64,000 nt of DNA from Isoetes taiwanensis (GCA_021234155.1 JAJEKV010000052.1:188559-252558); one strand, 5' to 3'. Positions 1-12,486 are shown, numbered from the stretch's first letter. Notes: a model not told the origin generated them from the sequence alone. Numbers and translations are program-made.

Positions 1-354
1 ATTGATGACCGCCGTTCAGTTACGTATTTGCTGAAGCGGGGTTTTGAGCGGTAAGTAGGAGTCTCACAGGTGCTAGAGGCGGAAAGGTCTAGGAGTTGGG
101 GTTTATGCCTATATAGAAGTTAGGTCCACTATAGGATGCCACATTAGCACCATCGGGGTAGTCACAGTGTGGTACTGATAGTTAAGAGCCACATGGATAA
201 TGGGCTTAACCTATGGTTGACTAAGTTATGAGAATAAACTTGGCCATGCCCCTAGTGCCACCCTATGGTATACAAGGCTATGAATGATAGACTTGTATGG
301 TATTGGATCGGGAATATCGCATTTTATAGCGTATATTCCCACGGATGAATCACA
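1..354 (-). repeat. Ty3/gypsy 3' LTR, partial (element A)
   Basis: This stretch aligns along its length, with many small indels, to the end of the right-hand LTR at about 11330-11647. Shared blocks include the phrase 'ggtttatgcctatata' and 'tggtatacaaggctatgaat'. It ends in AATCACA at 348-354, as the right LTR does at 11641-11647. Read on the minus strand it begins TGTGATT, the start of the 3' LTR. The rest lies beyond the left edge of the window. The number of mismatches and small insertions between the LTRs marks the insertion as old. Confidence 0.8.
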
Positions 355-1160
355 TTCTCAATATAGGACAATCGTCCTCGACATTAACGTAAAGATGACA
401 ATTCTATATACCTGCAACAAAGCATGTCATAACCTTTAATTTTACTTTAGTAATCAGTTTTATTAGTTTAAAGGGTCAAAATTCCGAAAGGCTATATTTG
501 TACTTATACAAAATTATATAGCCTTAATACGGTTATTTCTCTGATAATTCAAACATTATTATAAGGTTATTAGGGTTCATAATCTAATTATGGCTCCCCT
601 AGCTTCTTAGCGGCTCCTCGTTTGAGGTCCTCCTTCTACTGCCAAAAGGAGCACATTACGTTAGTTTAGTTAATAATTTGTGGTTTTAGGGGACCACCCC
701 TTACTGCCTCCTTGGGCGAACTCTTTTGGCTCAAGGGGTTTGTCCTACCTTGCCCAAGATCGTAGCCCTTTGGTTGAGCTTAGGGATCGTTAAGATGCTC
801 CCCATTGCCCATGATGGGTGCTACCTTGTCCCGGATCCCAGTACGCGATTACATCATGCCGGGGTTTTGGGCTGGGGCGTCTCACGATCCCATCGCCAGC
901 GCATGATCGCCAAGCTTCACCATGACCCTCCCTACGGCCAGGTGTGCATTTACCCGCATCGTGGCATAGAGATCATCCGATCGATGTCCCATCGCCGCCC
1001 ACCATGCCTCATTCCTCACTCACGACCCTAATGGTCATCGCACCTCTTAGTGCGTGTGGCTAGAGAATGCCTTAAAGGCGTATCCCATCGCCCACGATCC
1101 AAGGTTACGGCATGCACCCTCTAACTAGAATGCATCGCCCGGAGGCTCAAAGCTAACTAA
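355..1160 (-). other. Element A 3' untranslated region and decayed PPT
   Basis: No coding motif is visible between the LTR and the chromodomain end of pol. Directly inside the LTR (355-385) the minus strand reads a decayed version of the tract before the LTR of element B at 12465-12486: both have GACATTAAT or GTTAATG, then purines, then GAGAA next to TGTGA. This is the expected place of the polypurine tract. The 101-aa plus-strand reading frame at 726-1031 resembles nothing recognised. Confidence 0.45.
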
Positions 1161-1167
1161 CAACATG

Positions 1168-1640
1168 CTAGCTAACCACGGCAGAATTGGAATTCGACCA
1201 AGTCGGGGAGCGACTAAGCCCATCAAACTCCTTCATGAACTCGGGTATTGCTTCTCCAAATCTTGCTTCAATACCCATGTAGCATCTTCCGGGTAAGTGC
1301 TTCCACTTAACCAAATATTGGAGGCGCGAGACCTCTAGTCTTCTTGAATGACTTATCAAGAAGTAACTTTCGGCACTATTTCTACTTGCTCCTCGAGTCA
1401 TTTCAACAAGGTTGGAGTGTCCAAAACCTCCTCGGGGTTAGGATTGTGCCTTTTAATAAACTTACGTGGAAGACCTTGTGGACCTTAAGATGGGCTGGAA
1501 GATCCAACTTGTAGGCTTGAGAGCCCACTCTCTCTAAAATCTTGAGCGACCCCGACCCACCCTGGGGGCAAGCTTCTTCGCGACTCCCAATCGCCGGCTT
1601 GGCTTGCTTCACCTTGATCTTCAATAAGCCGGTATCTCCC
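1168..1640 (-). pseudogene. Chromovirus integrase C-terminus and chromodomain (element A)
   Basis: The minus-strand frame at 1403-1624 encodes the integrase tail that precedes a chromodomain, seen as SLKILERVGSQAYKLDLP followed by HLKVHKVFHVSLLK, a hallmark of Ty3/gypsy chromoviruses. The frame at 1168-1401 continues with YLVKWKHLPGRCYMGIEARF, the core of a chromodomain (YLVKWKG...TWEP), and then EFMKEF. A frame change separates the two parts, so the protein is broken. In the family the chromodomain directs integration to particular chromatin. The order (chromodomain nearest the 3' LTR) fits minus-strand orientation. Confidence 0.85.
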
Positions 1641-2700
1641 CACCTTAAACTCCCTTACGGTCCTACATTGGCAGCCGGCTACACTCTTCTGCCGACTTCT
1701 TGCTATAATAAATAACCTGCTTCCTCTACTATTGCGCATATCCCTAACATCTGTTTTGGGACACTTCTACCTTGGACCTGGGGATTGTGCGGTATCAGGG
1801 GTTAAGCAAGTGGTAGTAGTTCACCATGAAGGCGACATCACGAGATGACTCTGCTTGGCACTATTGTGGCCGAATTCCTGAAGTGAATGTACTCATCCCA
1901 CTTGGTGCTTGTTCCACACATAGCCGAAGTATGTCTTCAATAGTCAGGTCGTCCTTCCGATGTCGGCCATCACGTTTGGGGATGATATCAGGTACTCATG
2001 GAGCCGATCCGGATGGTGCTAAAGAGATCACCCAAAGGCACTCATGAACTTAGAATCTCTATCGGATATTATTTCCGAGGCATGCCATGGAGTCTAAAAA
2101 TCTCCCTTACAAATAACTTGGCGGTGTCTGTCACGGTGTCAAAATTAAGTCTTGCAAAGGCCGCGAATGTGCCATCTTAGATAACATATCTCGACAACCA
2201 TCAATGCATCCTTGCCTCGAAGAGTTCTAGGGAGTCGTGATGAAATCCATGCTTATGACCTCCCACTTTGCATTTGGCACCCCAATGGCTCTAAAGCACC
2301 GGAATCGAGTTGCTCCTTGAAACTAGCGACATAGCGGCAATCCCGAATATATGCAGCTATACGCCTCTTCATTTCTGGCGGAAGTAACTACTTGAATCTT
2401 GAAATAGGTCTTCATAAACCGGCATATGCGCTATTGAACATTTATGTGTCATGAAGAATTAACTTCCTTACCCACACGAAGATTCGAGTTTTACAACTTA
2501 TGCTTATGGTATAACGGGTTGCCTTCCTTCTTAAAATGCTTGAAGGCTTCCGCTCCTAATCGCGTTCTGGCTTCCTTGGAGAGGCTTTCCCCACCTCCTT
2601 GAAGTCCACATCGGTTGGCAGGACTCTTCAATCTTCTTGCCGAACTCACTCGAAGAGTGGAAATCGCATTACAATCGTCCTTATGCGAAATGGTCTCACG
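1640..2700 (-). pseudogene. Decayed integrase core (element A)
   Basis: By position this should hold the zinc-binding and catalytic core of the chromovirus integrase, between RNase H (2714-3060) and the integrase C-terminus (1403-1640). Only short open stretches in changing frames remain (for example 1485-1739 minus), and I could not place the three catalytic acidic residues with confidence. The assignment rests mostly on order within a Ty3/gypsy pol gene. Confidence 0.5.
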
Positions 2701-2713
2701 GAGAGGGCATCTG

Positions 2714-3060
2714 CTACAACATTAAGCTTACAGGGCTTATATATAATATCAAAATCATACTCCTCAAAGGAATTCCATCCACCTCCTTTGCCTTAAGTTG
2801 AGGGTGGGGTGGGTGAAAAAGATCTGAAGGCTCGATGATCCCGGTATCCATTTGAAACTTCCTTCCCGACAGATAATGCCTCCATATCCTCAATGCCACG
2901 ACAATGGCTAGGAGCTCGATCATGGGTTGGGTAGCGTTGTCGTCGTCGTTCATCTTCTTTGAGTGGTGGCGACTACCCTTCCTTCTTGCATCAAAGGCGC
3001 CTGTTGCTATCTTGCTTGCATCCGTTGCTACCAACTTATGCCTTACCGGATCGGGAGGAC
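2714..3060 (-). pseudogene. Ty3/gypsy RNase H domain (element A)
   Basis: The minus frame 2714-3034 starts MVATDASKIATGAF, matching the RNase H opening of Ty3/gypsy pol (usually a short strand ending in DAS, then GAVL). It continues to a segment ending IELLAIVVALRIWRHYLSGR, the conserved ELLAIV..L..WRHYL block. The first catalytic aspartate of the DAS motif and the glutamate of the ELLA motif are kept. Later parts are shifted and interrupted. RNase H removes the RNA strand during reverse transcription. Confidence 0.85.
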
Positions 3061-4000
3061 AAGCACTGAATTGCTGTTGTTAAAAGACCTCTTTAAGCTT
3101 CTCAAAGAAGCTTGGACTTTCTCTAACCAATGGCTAGCCGGTCCTTATCTTCTTGGCCTTAGTGAGGTCCAGCCGGAGGGGCGCCCGCTTAGCAAAGTCC
3201 TTCACGAACTTTTCGTAGTATCACCTTGGCAGAAAGCTTCTTACTTCTGCCACATTCCTTGGAGCTGGCCAATCAACTATTGCCTCAATCTTAGATGGAT
3301 GCAGTGGAGATTCCCTCGGATGTTACTACATGCCCCAAGTACTCCACAGGCACGATGCGAAGTGGCATAGAGAGCTTCCATACGGCCGATGGCGTCTCAA
3401 CTTCTCTAACACTTTCGAGAATCGCGACAATGCTCTTCAAGGGACTTCTGTAGGTAGATTAGGATGTCGTCGAAGAAGACAATAACAAACTCATCAAAGT
3501 CTACGAAGATATCGTTCATGGGCATAAGCGTTGCGGGGCGTTCGACAATCAAAGGGCATTCTTGTAAACTCAAAATGACCATCTGGCGTTACGGCGGTCT
3601 TATGGATGTCCTCTTCCTTTATTCTTATCGATGGTATCCTGATCTTAAATCAATCTTAGAAGAATACCTTTGCTCCTTGTAGCTGATCCATTAGGTCATC
3701 CGCCCTTGGCAATGCATACTTATTCTTTATAAATGCTTATTGGTACGGCGATAGTCTATCACACATTCTTAAGCTCCCATCTTTCTTCTTGACAAAAGTA
3801 TAGGGCTTGCTCAGAAGGAGACACACTTGCTCTTATAAATCAAGCTCGAGCAATTCTCATTTGTTTCTTGAGCTCGATCAACTGGGATGCTCATTCTATA
3901 TGGCGCCTTCTTGGTAGGCCATCCGGGCAATGTGATCTCACATTCTACACCCCTATAAGGTGGCATTTGCCGGATTTCATCAGGAAATACATCTTTGATT
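3060..4000 (-). pseudogene. Ty3/gypsy reverse transcriptase (element A)
   Basis: The reverse complement of about 3455-3545 reads, in one frame, an APATLMPMNDIF-like segment and then FVIVFFDDILIYLQKS. This matches the Ty3/gypsy RT block with the catalytic FxDD motif (here FFDD at about 3465-3490). The thumb and connection region leading to RNase H lies at 3060-3400. Stops and frame changes are frequent, so no complete enzyme can be made. Confidence 0.8.
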
Positions 4001-4199
4001 CTGAAATAAGCCTTGCTATCTGCACGGGCATTTGATTTCCCTTTGTGTCACTTCCATCCACCTTGCACGGCTCAACTGATTCCATCCTCAAGATGTAATC
4101 CACCTTATTCCTTTCTATACTCTTCCCAAATTTGCTTCAAAGAAATACCACCTTTGCATGGGGAGTTCTGGCTTCTTACCTTTCACTATCAACTTCTTT

Positions 4200-4450
4200 T
4201 GTAGGTAGATGAGTCATGGGGGAACTTCATTCGGTGGCAATCAATCATGGCTTTTGTTTGGCTTCAAAATTCCATTCCCACTATAAGATCATACCTTCCA
4301 ATATCCATGACTTCGCTCCCCATGACCATTTGGCCCCACTAAGGTCTATGTCAAGGTGATCCTCCTCCCCTTAGTGTCTTGAGAATGGCGTAGTTTTACT
4401 CATAACTCTTTGGTCTTGGCTTAGACTTCAATACCTTGTTCTTCATTAGA
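4200..4450 (-). pseudogene. Retroviral-type aspartic protease remnant (element A)
   Basis: The minus strand near 4265-4325 reads VMDIGRYDLIVGMEF, then a stop. This is the C-terminal block of Ty3/gypsy proteases (YDVILGMDWL), which follows the active-site DTG region. The DTG triad was not located. The position between RT and the zinc knuckle fits a gag-pro-pol order on the minus strand. Confidence 0.6.
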
Positions 4451-4659
4451 GCACCAATCTAGGAGATGCAAAATTATGAGGCTACGTATCTATATAGGAC
4501 TACGCAGGATTACTATCATGATCCCCCATCGGCCACTTAATTGGAGTTGGTGATTCTCTATCTCATCGACTCAATGTTTGCACATATGTGACCTCACCAT
4601 CTATGAAGTGGCCCTCCTGGCTGTTCATCGTCCTCGTCCGCTTACGTTGGGGAGTCCCA

Positions 4660-5900
4660 ATCAGGAGTTACGCCAAAGCTGTTGCATAGCGAATGGACAA
4701 TCATGTGTGCGTACCTGGTAAGAGCTTTTGAAGCATAACTTCTTCTCAATGCATTCTGTCTCTTTTCCTTGGCCCGGTGTCTAGGAGGCGGCTTAAGGCA
4801 CTTCCCGATGCATTACGTGACTACGGTCCCCAAAAGCTTTGCTCTTATCCTTACCTTGCTGCTGGCTCCACGATGGTGTGGCTGCGATTGCTTACCACGA
4901 TATTGTCCACGATCTTGCCGAACTCTTACCCACGAAGGTTGGCTGCTTCTGCTTTGGAGTTGCTGGTGCCTCCTCCAAACTTATAGCTTTATCTTGACCT
5001 CTTGCAACTGATCTTGGGTTGATTGCTCTAACAAGCCTCTTGATATTTGCATTCAACCCCTCAATATAGGTGTCCCTTTGCTTGCCTTTTCGATACTCAG
5101 GGACATGAAGTCTAAGTCTCATGAATTCTTGGTATACTTAGCCAGCGATAAGGTACCACGATTCAACACAAAAGCTGCTGAATACGTCTACTAGTATGAG
5201 ACCTCGGCACATAGTTTACTGAGGAAAGCCTTCTTTGAAGGTCTTAAACGCAATTATTCCTCTTGGCTTGTTGGACTTAGCATATCCCTTCCACCGGATC
5301 CTTGCCGGTCCAATAAGGTTAGGCTGTAGCAACTTTCCCTATGTCCTTGTCTTTCATCTAGGTATGAGTTGCCAAATTCTTCCATTTCATCCGACCATGC
5401 TTCAGCCTCCATGTCGATCTGTCTTTCCACGGCTGGCCCGGCTTCCTTGTCTTCCACACATTGCTCATAGCACTATCCACCTTTTTCGATGGTCATCGGG
5501 TCTTTCTTGCTTTTTTTTCTTGCCTTAGGTGTGTCCGGACTCCTTTGTAGGACTGAGCTATCGTCCTTTGGAAGAACTATCGATGAGCTGGAACTAGATG
5601 ATGATGGACTCCTGGTTCTCCTTCGCCGTCTCTTGTCCTGCGTTCCCCTGGTTGCCCTCCCTTCCTGGCGGGGACTTCATCCCCACCCGGGAAAACAAGG
5701 TGGAGGTGGGTGACCATCTTCACTGTGCATTCATGAGAGGTGTCGCCCAGTTGATGAGGTGTTGCATCTGATTCCTCATACGCACCAACCTTGCGTTATT
5801 TGCCTCACGGTGACATATCTGCTCAACATCTTCTTGTTCCTGCCAAACAAATTCCTTGGTACCCAATTGCGTGGTCATTTCTTTGATCACGAGATCACGC
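4660..5900 (-). pseudogene. Gag remnant (element A)
   Basis: The minus frame at 4892-5122 encodes RLRLHVPEYRKGKQRDTYIE, then GLNANIKRLV, matching the retrotransposon gag block (L.P...K....FI.GL...IR..V). Downstream at about 4690-4745 the minus strand contains a degenerate CCHC zinc knuckle (a cysteine, then HDCP). Upstream, 5740-5930 reads a Q/E-rich stretch with small hydrophobic residues, as in gag N-terminal halves. Gag forms the particle that packages the RNA. The frame is broken several times. Confidence 0.65.
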
Positions 5901-5929
5901 GAGTTCCTTGCTGCAAGGATTGATCATTC

Positions 5930-8900
5930 AATACATGTTATTAGGTTGATGTCGATCAATTTTACTTGCAAATTGAATTATCTTTAGTTATAAGAAATCA
6001 TACAAAACCTTACATTGACAAACCAGTTAATAGTCATTAATACATAAGATTACATAATAAAAGCGATGTATCTTAGCACAATGGGTACAAGAACATTTAG
6101 CACAAATTTAGAAATTTTTCAACTATTGGTGGCCTCAGGAAAGCACGAAGAAGTTCTTGACATCCCTGAATCCCGGAGGCCTTTGCGGGGATTTAGCCAA
6201 AGATGTTCCTCGTTGATCTTCCTTCAAGTGCTTTCGGGCCATCTCGGTTCAGGGAGTTCAGTCTTTATTCTTTGCTACCCTGAAAGTGTTGCATCCCTCA
6301 AGTGTCCTCTCGCAAAGTCGAGGCAATGGGTATGGCGCCTGTTGAAAAGAATGATGTGATCGGCATGGGGTATATCTTGAGTCTTTGCGAGAAGCGGCGC
6401 TATGAGAAGTGCCGGATTCTTCCCCCTTGGGCTGAACTCCTTGTGGAAGACTATCATTTGCCCACGGCCGAGGGCTGGAAGATAGTAGCGAAGTCTGCGC
6501 ACCTTTCCCTCGCCTGCAGCGATCCGGTGCCCTTCCTTTGGTACGCCGCCGTAGGTAGGCATCCACCGCCATGAGGTCTTCATGATCTCTCCACATCTTT
6601 GGTTTGCGTTGTCCAAGTTAATGCTTTGCTGGACCCTTCCCTCATGCTCGGCTCGAGAACCGGCTGACCGGCTTGAGCTTGGGCCCTTCCACTGGTTTGT
6701 AGAGTGTGCTCTGTATCTGCTGGAACTCCTCCTCTCGAGATGATAGGCTCCTGGCGTCGATAGATCTCTCTTATCTGGCGATAGGCTGCTATATCCGACA
6801 TTGTCTCCCCGGCATAAGAGTGTCTCGCCCGGCTCCCTTGGGATCTCGGTATGGTAGTCGATGATGTGCATTGCTCTTCCCGTGTGCTATCATACCCAAG
6901 AGCTCGTCGATTAGAAGACCATTTCGGCGTGGACCCATTGAGGATGTCATTTGCAAAATGTACTCCTCCCGTCGATGACTATTGGCGACAAGGCGTGATG
7001 CCGGTGGATCGATAGCCCTTCTCGCGTCGTCGTCATGCCTCGGCAGCATATCTCGCATTCTTGTTGCCTCCTGCTCTCCCATTGGGTTTCGCTCCCCTAG
7101 CTTTTCGTAGTCTTCATGGATGCGTAGAGATGAATTAGCCCGTGGTGCCGGAAATATTAAGTAGGCGGAGGACTCTATATTCGAGGATTTGATCACAGGC
7201 CCTCTGGCATCGAGTGGCGCTAAGTCTAAGGAGGCTGGAGGGTTCCCCTACTTTGTTGATTGACTTATAATGCATGAAGAGGGCAAGGGTCATGCGGCTG
7301 AAAGGTACACTGTGCCTATTATGTCTGCGCAGTCATGTGTCGGGCATGGTTCTAGTCCTATCCCATAGGCGCTTCTTGCCCTGCGGATCTGCCCGGCTCT
7401 CGACCTAAAGCTTGGGTAAGTGTCTCGAAACCCAATTCCCTCCCCTAGGAAGGTCTAACTTCCCAAGGTAGGACACGCTTTGGTCATCGGCACATAATGT
7501 CGTGTAGTAGGGTGTTCTAGTCAAGGTTGCGTGAAGATCAAACAAGTGATCAAACCGCGGAGGAAAGCTTGATCTCTTTGGAAGCACATGGATATGGTGG
7601 CGGCATTATACCATCTCTCAAAGTTCTTTGAAGCCATTGAGCGAGGAAAGGGTATAGAAAATGGCTTGCAAAGATCGGTGGAGGTCGGGAAAATGCGCCT
7701 AAAGGGCTGGGGGCGAGTTCGGAGGAAGAAAAATGGCAAATGAGGCCTATTTTTTATAGACTATGGGTGACCTCGGGATTTGTGCGAGAAAGGTGTTAGC
7801 TAAGGCGACCTTGGTTCTATGGCTCTGGGTGTCCAAATGAACTACCATGAAGTGCAAACTTAAGCAAAAGCGAAGCAAGAAACACTACATGGCAATTTGT
7901 TGGATCAAATTTGGCTAATTTGGGCCAAAGATGGCCCGACCCGGTGGTGAATCTGGCGGATGGCCTCAGCGTCCTTGAGCCTTGAAAGCGAGCGTTTGGT
8001 GGTCTCACCGGGTTGGCTGCTTTTGGGCCAATTTTTGGTCATTTTAGGAAATTTGAAGATGCTAATATGGCTAATTGGGCCGATTCTAACCTAACTAGCA
8101 ACTTATTTTGTGCAAAGTGACATCTAAAAAGCAAGATTTTTGGGGGTAGGCGGGTGAATCCGCCTTGCGAAAGCCAGCGTCCCGGGGGCCGAGAGGCCAT
8201 TGGTGGCGGTCTCACCGGCCAGCCCCAATTTTGCATTTTGATGATTTTTTGCCAAAATTTTGTTATAATCATGATTTCTGGGGTATTTCTAGACATGCTA
8301 TGAAGAATTCTACAGGTGGGTTCTATTTTCTACATTTCAAGAACAATTTTACAAGGGAAAAGAACTTTTTATATTAATGAGGAACATGATTACATGAAAA
8401 TTTTGGTTCTTCTACAAAATTTACAAAATTTGAGGCCTAGGGCCTCTCCTGCGGATCCTCAGGTGCCAAGTGGATATCCTTAGGCATAAGGGTTACCCGC
8501 TTAGCATGGATGGCGAAGGTTTCCCTCCTGAAAGGCGCACCGGCTACGCCTCGGAGGGAAAAGCCTCTTATGCGAGGCGGTCATTGGAGGGGGTTACCAC
8601 GTAGTCTGTCAGGAGCTGTTGCAAAACCTCCCTAAGGAGGCGCTGAAGGCCTTCCTTATCGGAGATTCGTGCACATCTGGAAGTCATAGAATCTCCTAAG
8701 CTTACCGAGCGTATCATCTTTGTTTTGGCGCGTGGTGAACCCTCTCGGGTTTTTAGCCTTGGTGGGGGTGGCTTAGTCCCCCCACTGACGCTGGACCTCC
8801 TGCTGGCAATACCACTCATTTACCTCGTTGGCGACGGGTACTCCCCACCATCTTTCTCTTGAACTCCCAGTCCTGGCAGCACCGGGAATGGACCTTCTGT

Positions 8901-9480
8901 TTCTTCACCACCTTAGGTGGTTTAGGCCACTCATTGTGGCCTCGCGGGGTCCGCCCCTCCTCCTCCTCCTCTTTGCCTCCCTGCGGCTCCCGGTAGTGGC
9001 TCTTGAATGGCTTGTGGTCCCGCCCGAGGCCGTGGTTCCTTCTCTTAGTTCTCCTCTCCTCCTCCCTCGGCTCCTCTCCGGCTCCGCTTCTTCTGTGACC
9101 CCTCTCCTCCCGACCCACTCATGACCTTCTCCTTACCTTTTCTTCCTTGGGACCCGAAGGCCCCTTCCCCTCTTCTTTACTTTGCTCCTCCCTTCTTCTT
9201 CCTCGGTGTCAGAATTAAGAGTAATGGTCTCATTGGGTCCCTGCAGTGCTGCCGATGGAGGCTGGTCTTTGGGACTCTCCACCGGCGTCATGGTATGGGA
9301 CTTGGCTAGCTTTGTAGCTGCTTCTGGCGGGAAGCTTCTCTTCCCCTTTCTTGGGATGGGAGGTGTTAGGGATCTTCTTAACTTTGTAATAAGCTTCTTT
9401 GCTGCGCCATGGGAGAGGAGTCGGTCTTAGTCCGATCTTCTGTAGGATTTGTTTGAGTGCGGGCCATATCTTATGGTTGA
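5930..9480 (-). other. Unresolved interior of element A (5' of gag)
   Basis: About 3.5 kb lies between recognisable gag and the primer-binding side, longer than a usual leader. It contains many short frames on both strands (longest 198 aa, minus, 6275-6871) with no family I recognise. At 8816-9118 the minus strand is rich in Arg, Glu and Lys. A minus-strand ATG at about 9461-9463 opens a short Gag-like start (MARTQTNPTEDRTKTDSSP) before a stop. Two related GC-rich blocks at about 7915-8045 and 8110-8250 both carry a 'ggtctcaccgg' phrase. The region may be an additional 5' ORF or a nested element too decayed to identify. Confidence 0.35.
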
Positions 9481-9484
9481 ACTT

Positions 9485-10008
9485 GGTGTGAAGAAGGGCA
9501 AGAAAGGTTTGAGGTGAAGGGTTGGAGAAAAAAAAAATAGTGTCGAATATTTAAAAAAGGAGGGTCCACAGGAATATTCTCCTACCATAATTACCCTATT
9601 TATTAGCCCCTTATTAATTACAAGATATTTAATTAATTATTTAACTATTAATGCATATATTAACCTATATTAATTGATATTATCTTTAATTTTCGAATTT
9701 TCCTAATGGTTCAAGTGCAATTTATGAATTTGCGCCATTTTTCACTGGCCTCACGATTGGCATGATTCTTGACCCATTTTAGGTGAAATTTGATGCATGC
9801 ATAATTTCCACTCCAAATTTACTAGAAAATTCGTTTTACCTCTCACAATTCTTCGTCTAACACTTAGCCTAATTCTCGACCCACTACCCAGGGAAAAATT
9901 TTTTCCCCATTTTCAAGGTTCGATGGTGGAATGTTTATTCCACACCCTATAGGCCTCTGTTAGACTACTTCATGGTTATGGTGCTAGTTCTTGGTCAACC
10001 AAGAACAT
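9485..10008. other. AT-rich leader of element A
   Basis: The interval between the probable gag start and the primer-binding site is AT-rich (notably 9590-9700, with repeated taattaatta words) and contains no open frame of interest. It occupies the position of the untranslated leader between 5' LTR and gag. Confidence 0.4.
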
Positions 10009-10022
10009 GGCTCTGATACCAT
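10009..10022 (-). promoter_or_regulatory. Primer-binding site for initiator Met-tRNA
   Basis: The minus strand reads ATGGTATCAGAGCC directly after the LTR end GTCACA. TGGTATCAGAGC is the plant retrotransposon primer-binding site complementary to the 3' end of initiator methionine tRNA. It fixes the element's orientation (minus) and the inner LTR boundary at 10022/10023. Confidence 0.93.
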
Positions 10023-11647
10023 TGTGACGCCCCTCGCTAAACATGCGGGCCCGGTAGTATACAGCGAGGAAATCCCCATCCCGGGCCCAAGAACCGAGAT
10101 GGGTTCTTTGCTCACCCCGCACTCGAGGTAACTCTTGATGGGGAGGGAACAAGGTGTCTTGGCGGCCCCCTTCCCTATGGGCTCCTATAAAATGGGGCGA
10201 GCAACACGTCGAACTAGCATAAAACATACACAAATACTACCTGGGAGGGTAGTGCATCGCGACATAAACCAAATGCAAAGATGATAATCACAAGCCATAA
10301 AAGCGTAGAGAGCTCCCTACCCGCTCGGACTTCATGGGGAGGGTAATTGACGGCCAGACCTCAAGATAAGCGTAATCGAGTCATGGCAATGGCGGGGTCG
10401 GCATGTAACAATGGCTAGGTTGACCACTCCATCCGCTCCCTCATTGCTTTGCGGATGGGCTAGGATCAGCTCGACGGGACTCTAGCCTTCCGGACACGCC
10501 TTAATCCCATGGCATCACCCATCCGGGACTACTCCAGTTGCATCTCCCCGGTCAGGCCAGAGGCGGGAAGGGTTGCATCTCCCCTCCCGGGGGTTAGGTA
10601 GTGCCGTGGGCGGCTAGAGAATGTGCGGCGACACCCACGATTAGGTACCGGACCCCCCAAAACGAGCGAGCCAAGCCAGCACTTGCGACTCTCGAGAGGC
10701 AGGGCAACACCATTGCCGGGGAGGTGTGGGACCCATGCTCGGCCCTTGCCAGTGACCGACCATAAGCCCTAGCCACTATGGGATCCCCCAAGCCCCCACC
10801 GGCGGGGATCCTCCCTCCACTTTCCCTCTAGCCCGTTATGGGTCTTTGAGTCATATCATAGCCTCAATAGCACGGAGGGCTCCATGCACCTGCCGCAACT
10901 AATAGGAACTAAGGGATCTACTCTAGGAGCATACTACATATGGCTCTAGGTCTCTACCCCCTTCCCAATACAAGAACAGCAACATGATCAACCATCATCA
11001 CATAATCATCATGAGAATAATCATAAGAAGAACATCTTAACCTAATCATACAACTAACTCAATAGTTAGGGTTCCTTGATTAGGGTTCAAGATGTTGAAT
11101 GTGGAGTTCTAGGATGGCTCTACTCTAGATACAAGATACTAGCATATGCGGAATGCTAATTCCCGGATGAGCTATCACAACTACTATCCTACATACACGC
11201 TCCCCATGCTCTCCCTCCGGATCCGGTGTGCCTCCATGGTCTTGACTCCGTGATTGATGCTCTTGCTCCAAGAATCCAGTCTACCCCATGGGGCTCTTGC
11301 CGATCTATGCCACAACAACAAGCGATGTTGAAACGGTTTCGAATCAGTGTAGGTGAATCTCTGAGGTGCTAGGGTGGAAAAAGAGGTCTAGGGTTAGGGG
11401 TTTATGCCTATATAAGTTAGGTCCACCTAGGATGCCACGGCACCAATCCGGGTGAGTCTGTGTGGCGGTGCCCAATAGGGTTAAAACCACATGGATAATG
11501 GCTTTAACCTATGGTTGGCTAAGTTATGAGAATAACTTGGCCATACCCTAGTGCCACCTATGGTATACAAGGCTATGAATGGCGACTTGTATAGTGACGG
11601 ATCGAGAATATGTATTTATGGCGTATATTCCCCCGGGCCGAATCACA
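10023..11647 (-). repeat. Ty3/gypsy 5' LTR of element A
   Basis: On the plus strand this 1625-bp block begins TGTGACGC beside the primer-binding site and ends GAATCACA, giving TGTGA...TCACA terminal inverted bases as in plant LTRs. Its distal about 320 bp (11330-11647) match 1-354. It should contain the promoter and polyadenylation signals of the element. Short open frames in it are not genes. Outside its right end the chromodomain of element B begins, so this is an insertion boundary. Confidence 0.88.
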
Positions 11648-12474
11648 CTTCTTGATCGAAGCCATAAAACCAGGGGGAGGACTCAAATGCTACAATACTT
11701 GGTCAAGTGGAAACACTCCTGCCGTGGAGGATGCTACATGGGCGATGAAAGCGGATCTTGAGAAGCACTATCCGGGATTTCATCGCGAATCTCAGGTCGC
11801 ACCCTATCAACGTGCTATCAACCCGCTCCGTGATAAGCGCAGAAGACTTGATTCGCCGAATCGTAGGGGTAGATGCATCGTAGTTAACTGTGATTCTACC
11901 GATGATGGGATCACCTCGTGTTCCTTAGGGCGTGGTCTCATACGTATTAATGGACACATGCCCGAACCGCTTTGTAAAGCATGTAGTTCATAGCCGTTCA
12001 TATTATATAATAGGAACCTGACCAGTCCTTAGGCCACAAATGAACGCTAACTGAACTATAGGCATGATAGGTCCCTTGTAGATAAATTTTCTTTTATTTT
12101 CTTATAGGGGTGGACCTTCAACCACAATCTAATTATTTTTATCTATGAAAACCGATATAGTGACATGTGCGAGCCCGTTGAGCAAAGACGCGACCCGCCC
12201 ATGTATAGGGGGTTGCTGATGACCCGACTTTCTCCGTTTTCATGGTGTTTACACATAGTTCTTTAGTGTTACCACGCTTTTGATACTGGACTTGGGTCCT
12301 TGAACTTTTTGATTATGATAATCATCTGAAATGCACTTTAGTGCTTGAACTGTTTTGAACTTCAAAAGTTTTAATATATTACCTTGGGAAACAAGGGATT
12401 ATCTTCCTTTATAATGTGTTTTCTTTATTAGTATATCTTCAACTAACCCCAATCTTGGGGATGACATTAATTCT
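11648..12474 (+). pseudogene. Chromodomain end and 3' region of a second chromovirus (element B)
   Basis: Immediately right of the LTR the plus strand encodes MLQYLVKWKHSCRGGCYMGD (11579-11761 frame), then in another frame ATWAMKADLEKHYPGFHRES (11610-11993), together a chromodomain (YLVKWKG...ATWE..) with one frameshift. Only this 3' end of element B is present to the right of element A. The rest should lie beyond the left edge. From about 11850 to 12470 no further domain is seen, consistent with a 3' UTR. Confidence 0.8.
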
Positions 12475-12486
12475 AAGGAGGGAGAA
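12475..12486 (+). promoter_or_regulatory. Polypurine tract of element B
   Basis: The purine run AAGGAGGGAGAA sits directly before TGTGACG, the start of an LTR. In LTR retrotransposons this tract primes plus-strand DNA synthesis and marks the inner border of the 3' LTR. Confidence 0.85.

Noticed and set aside
6275-6871. 198-aa minus-strand frame inside element A
   Set aside because: No recognisable domain. Neighbouring phases are equally open because of higher GC. It may be part of the decayed element but is not supported as a gene.
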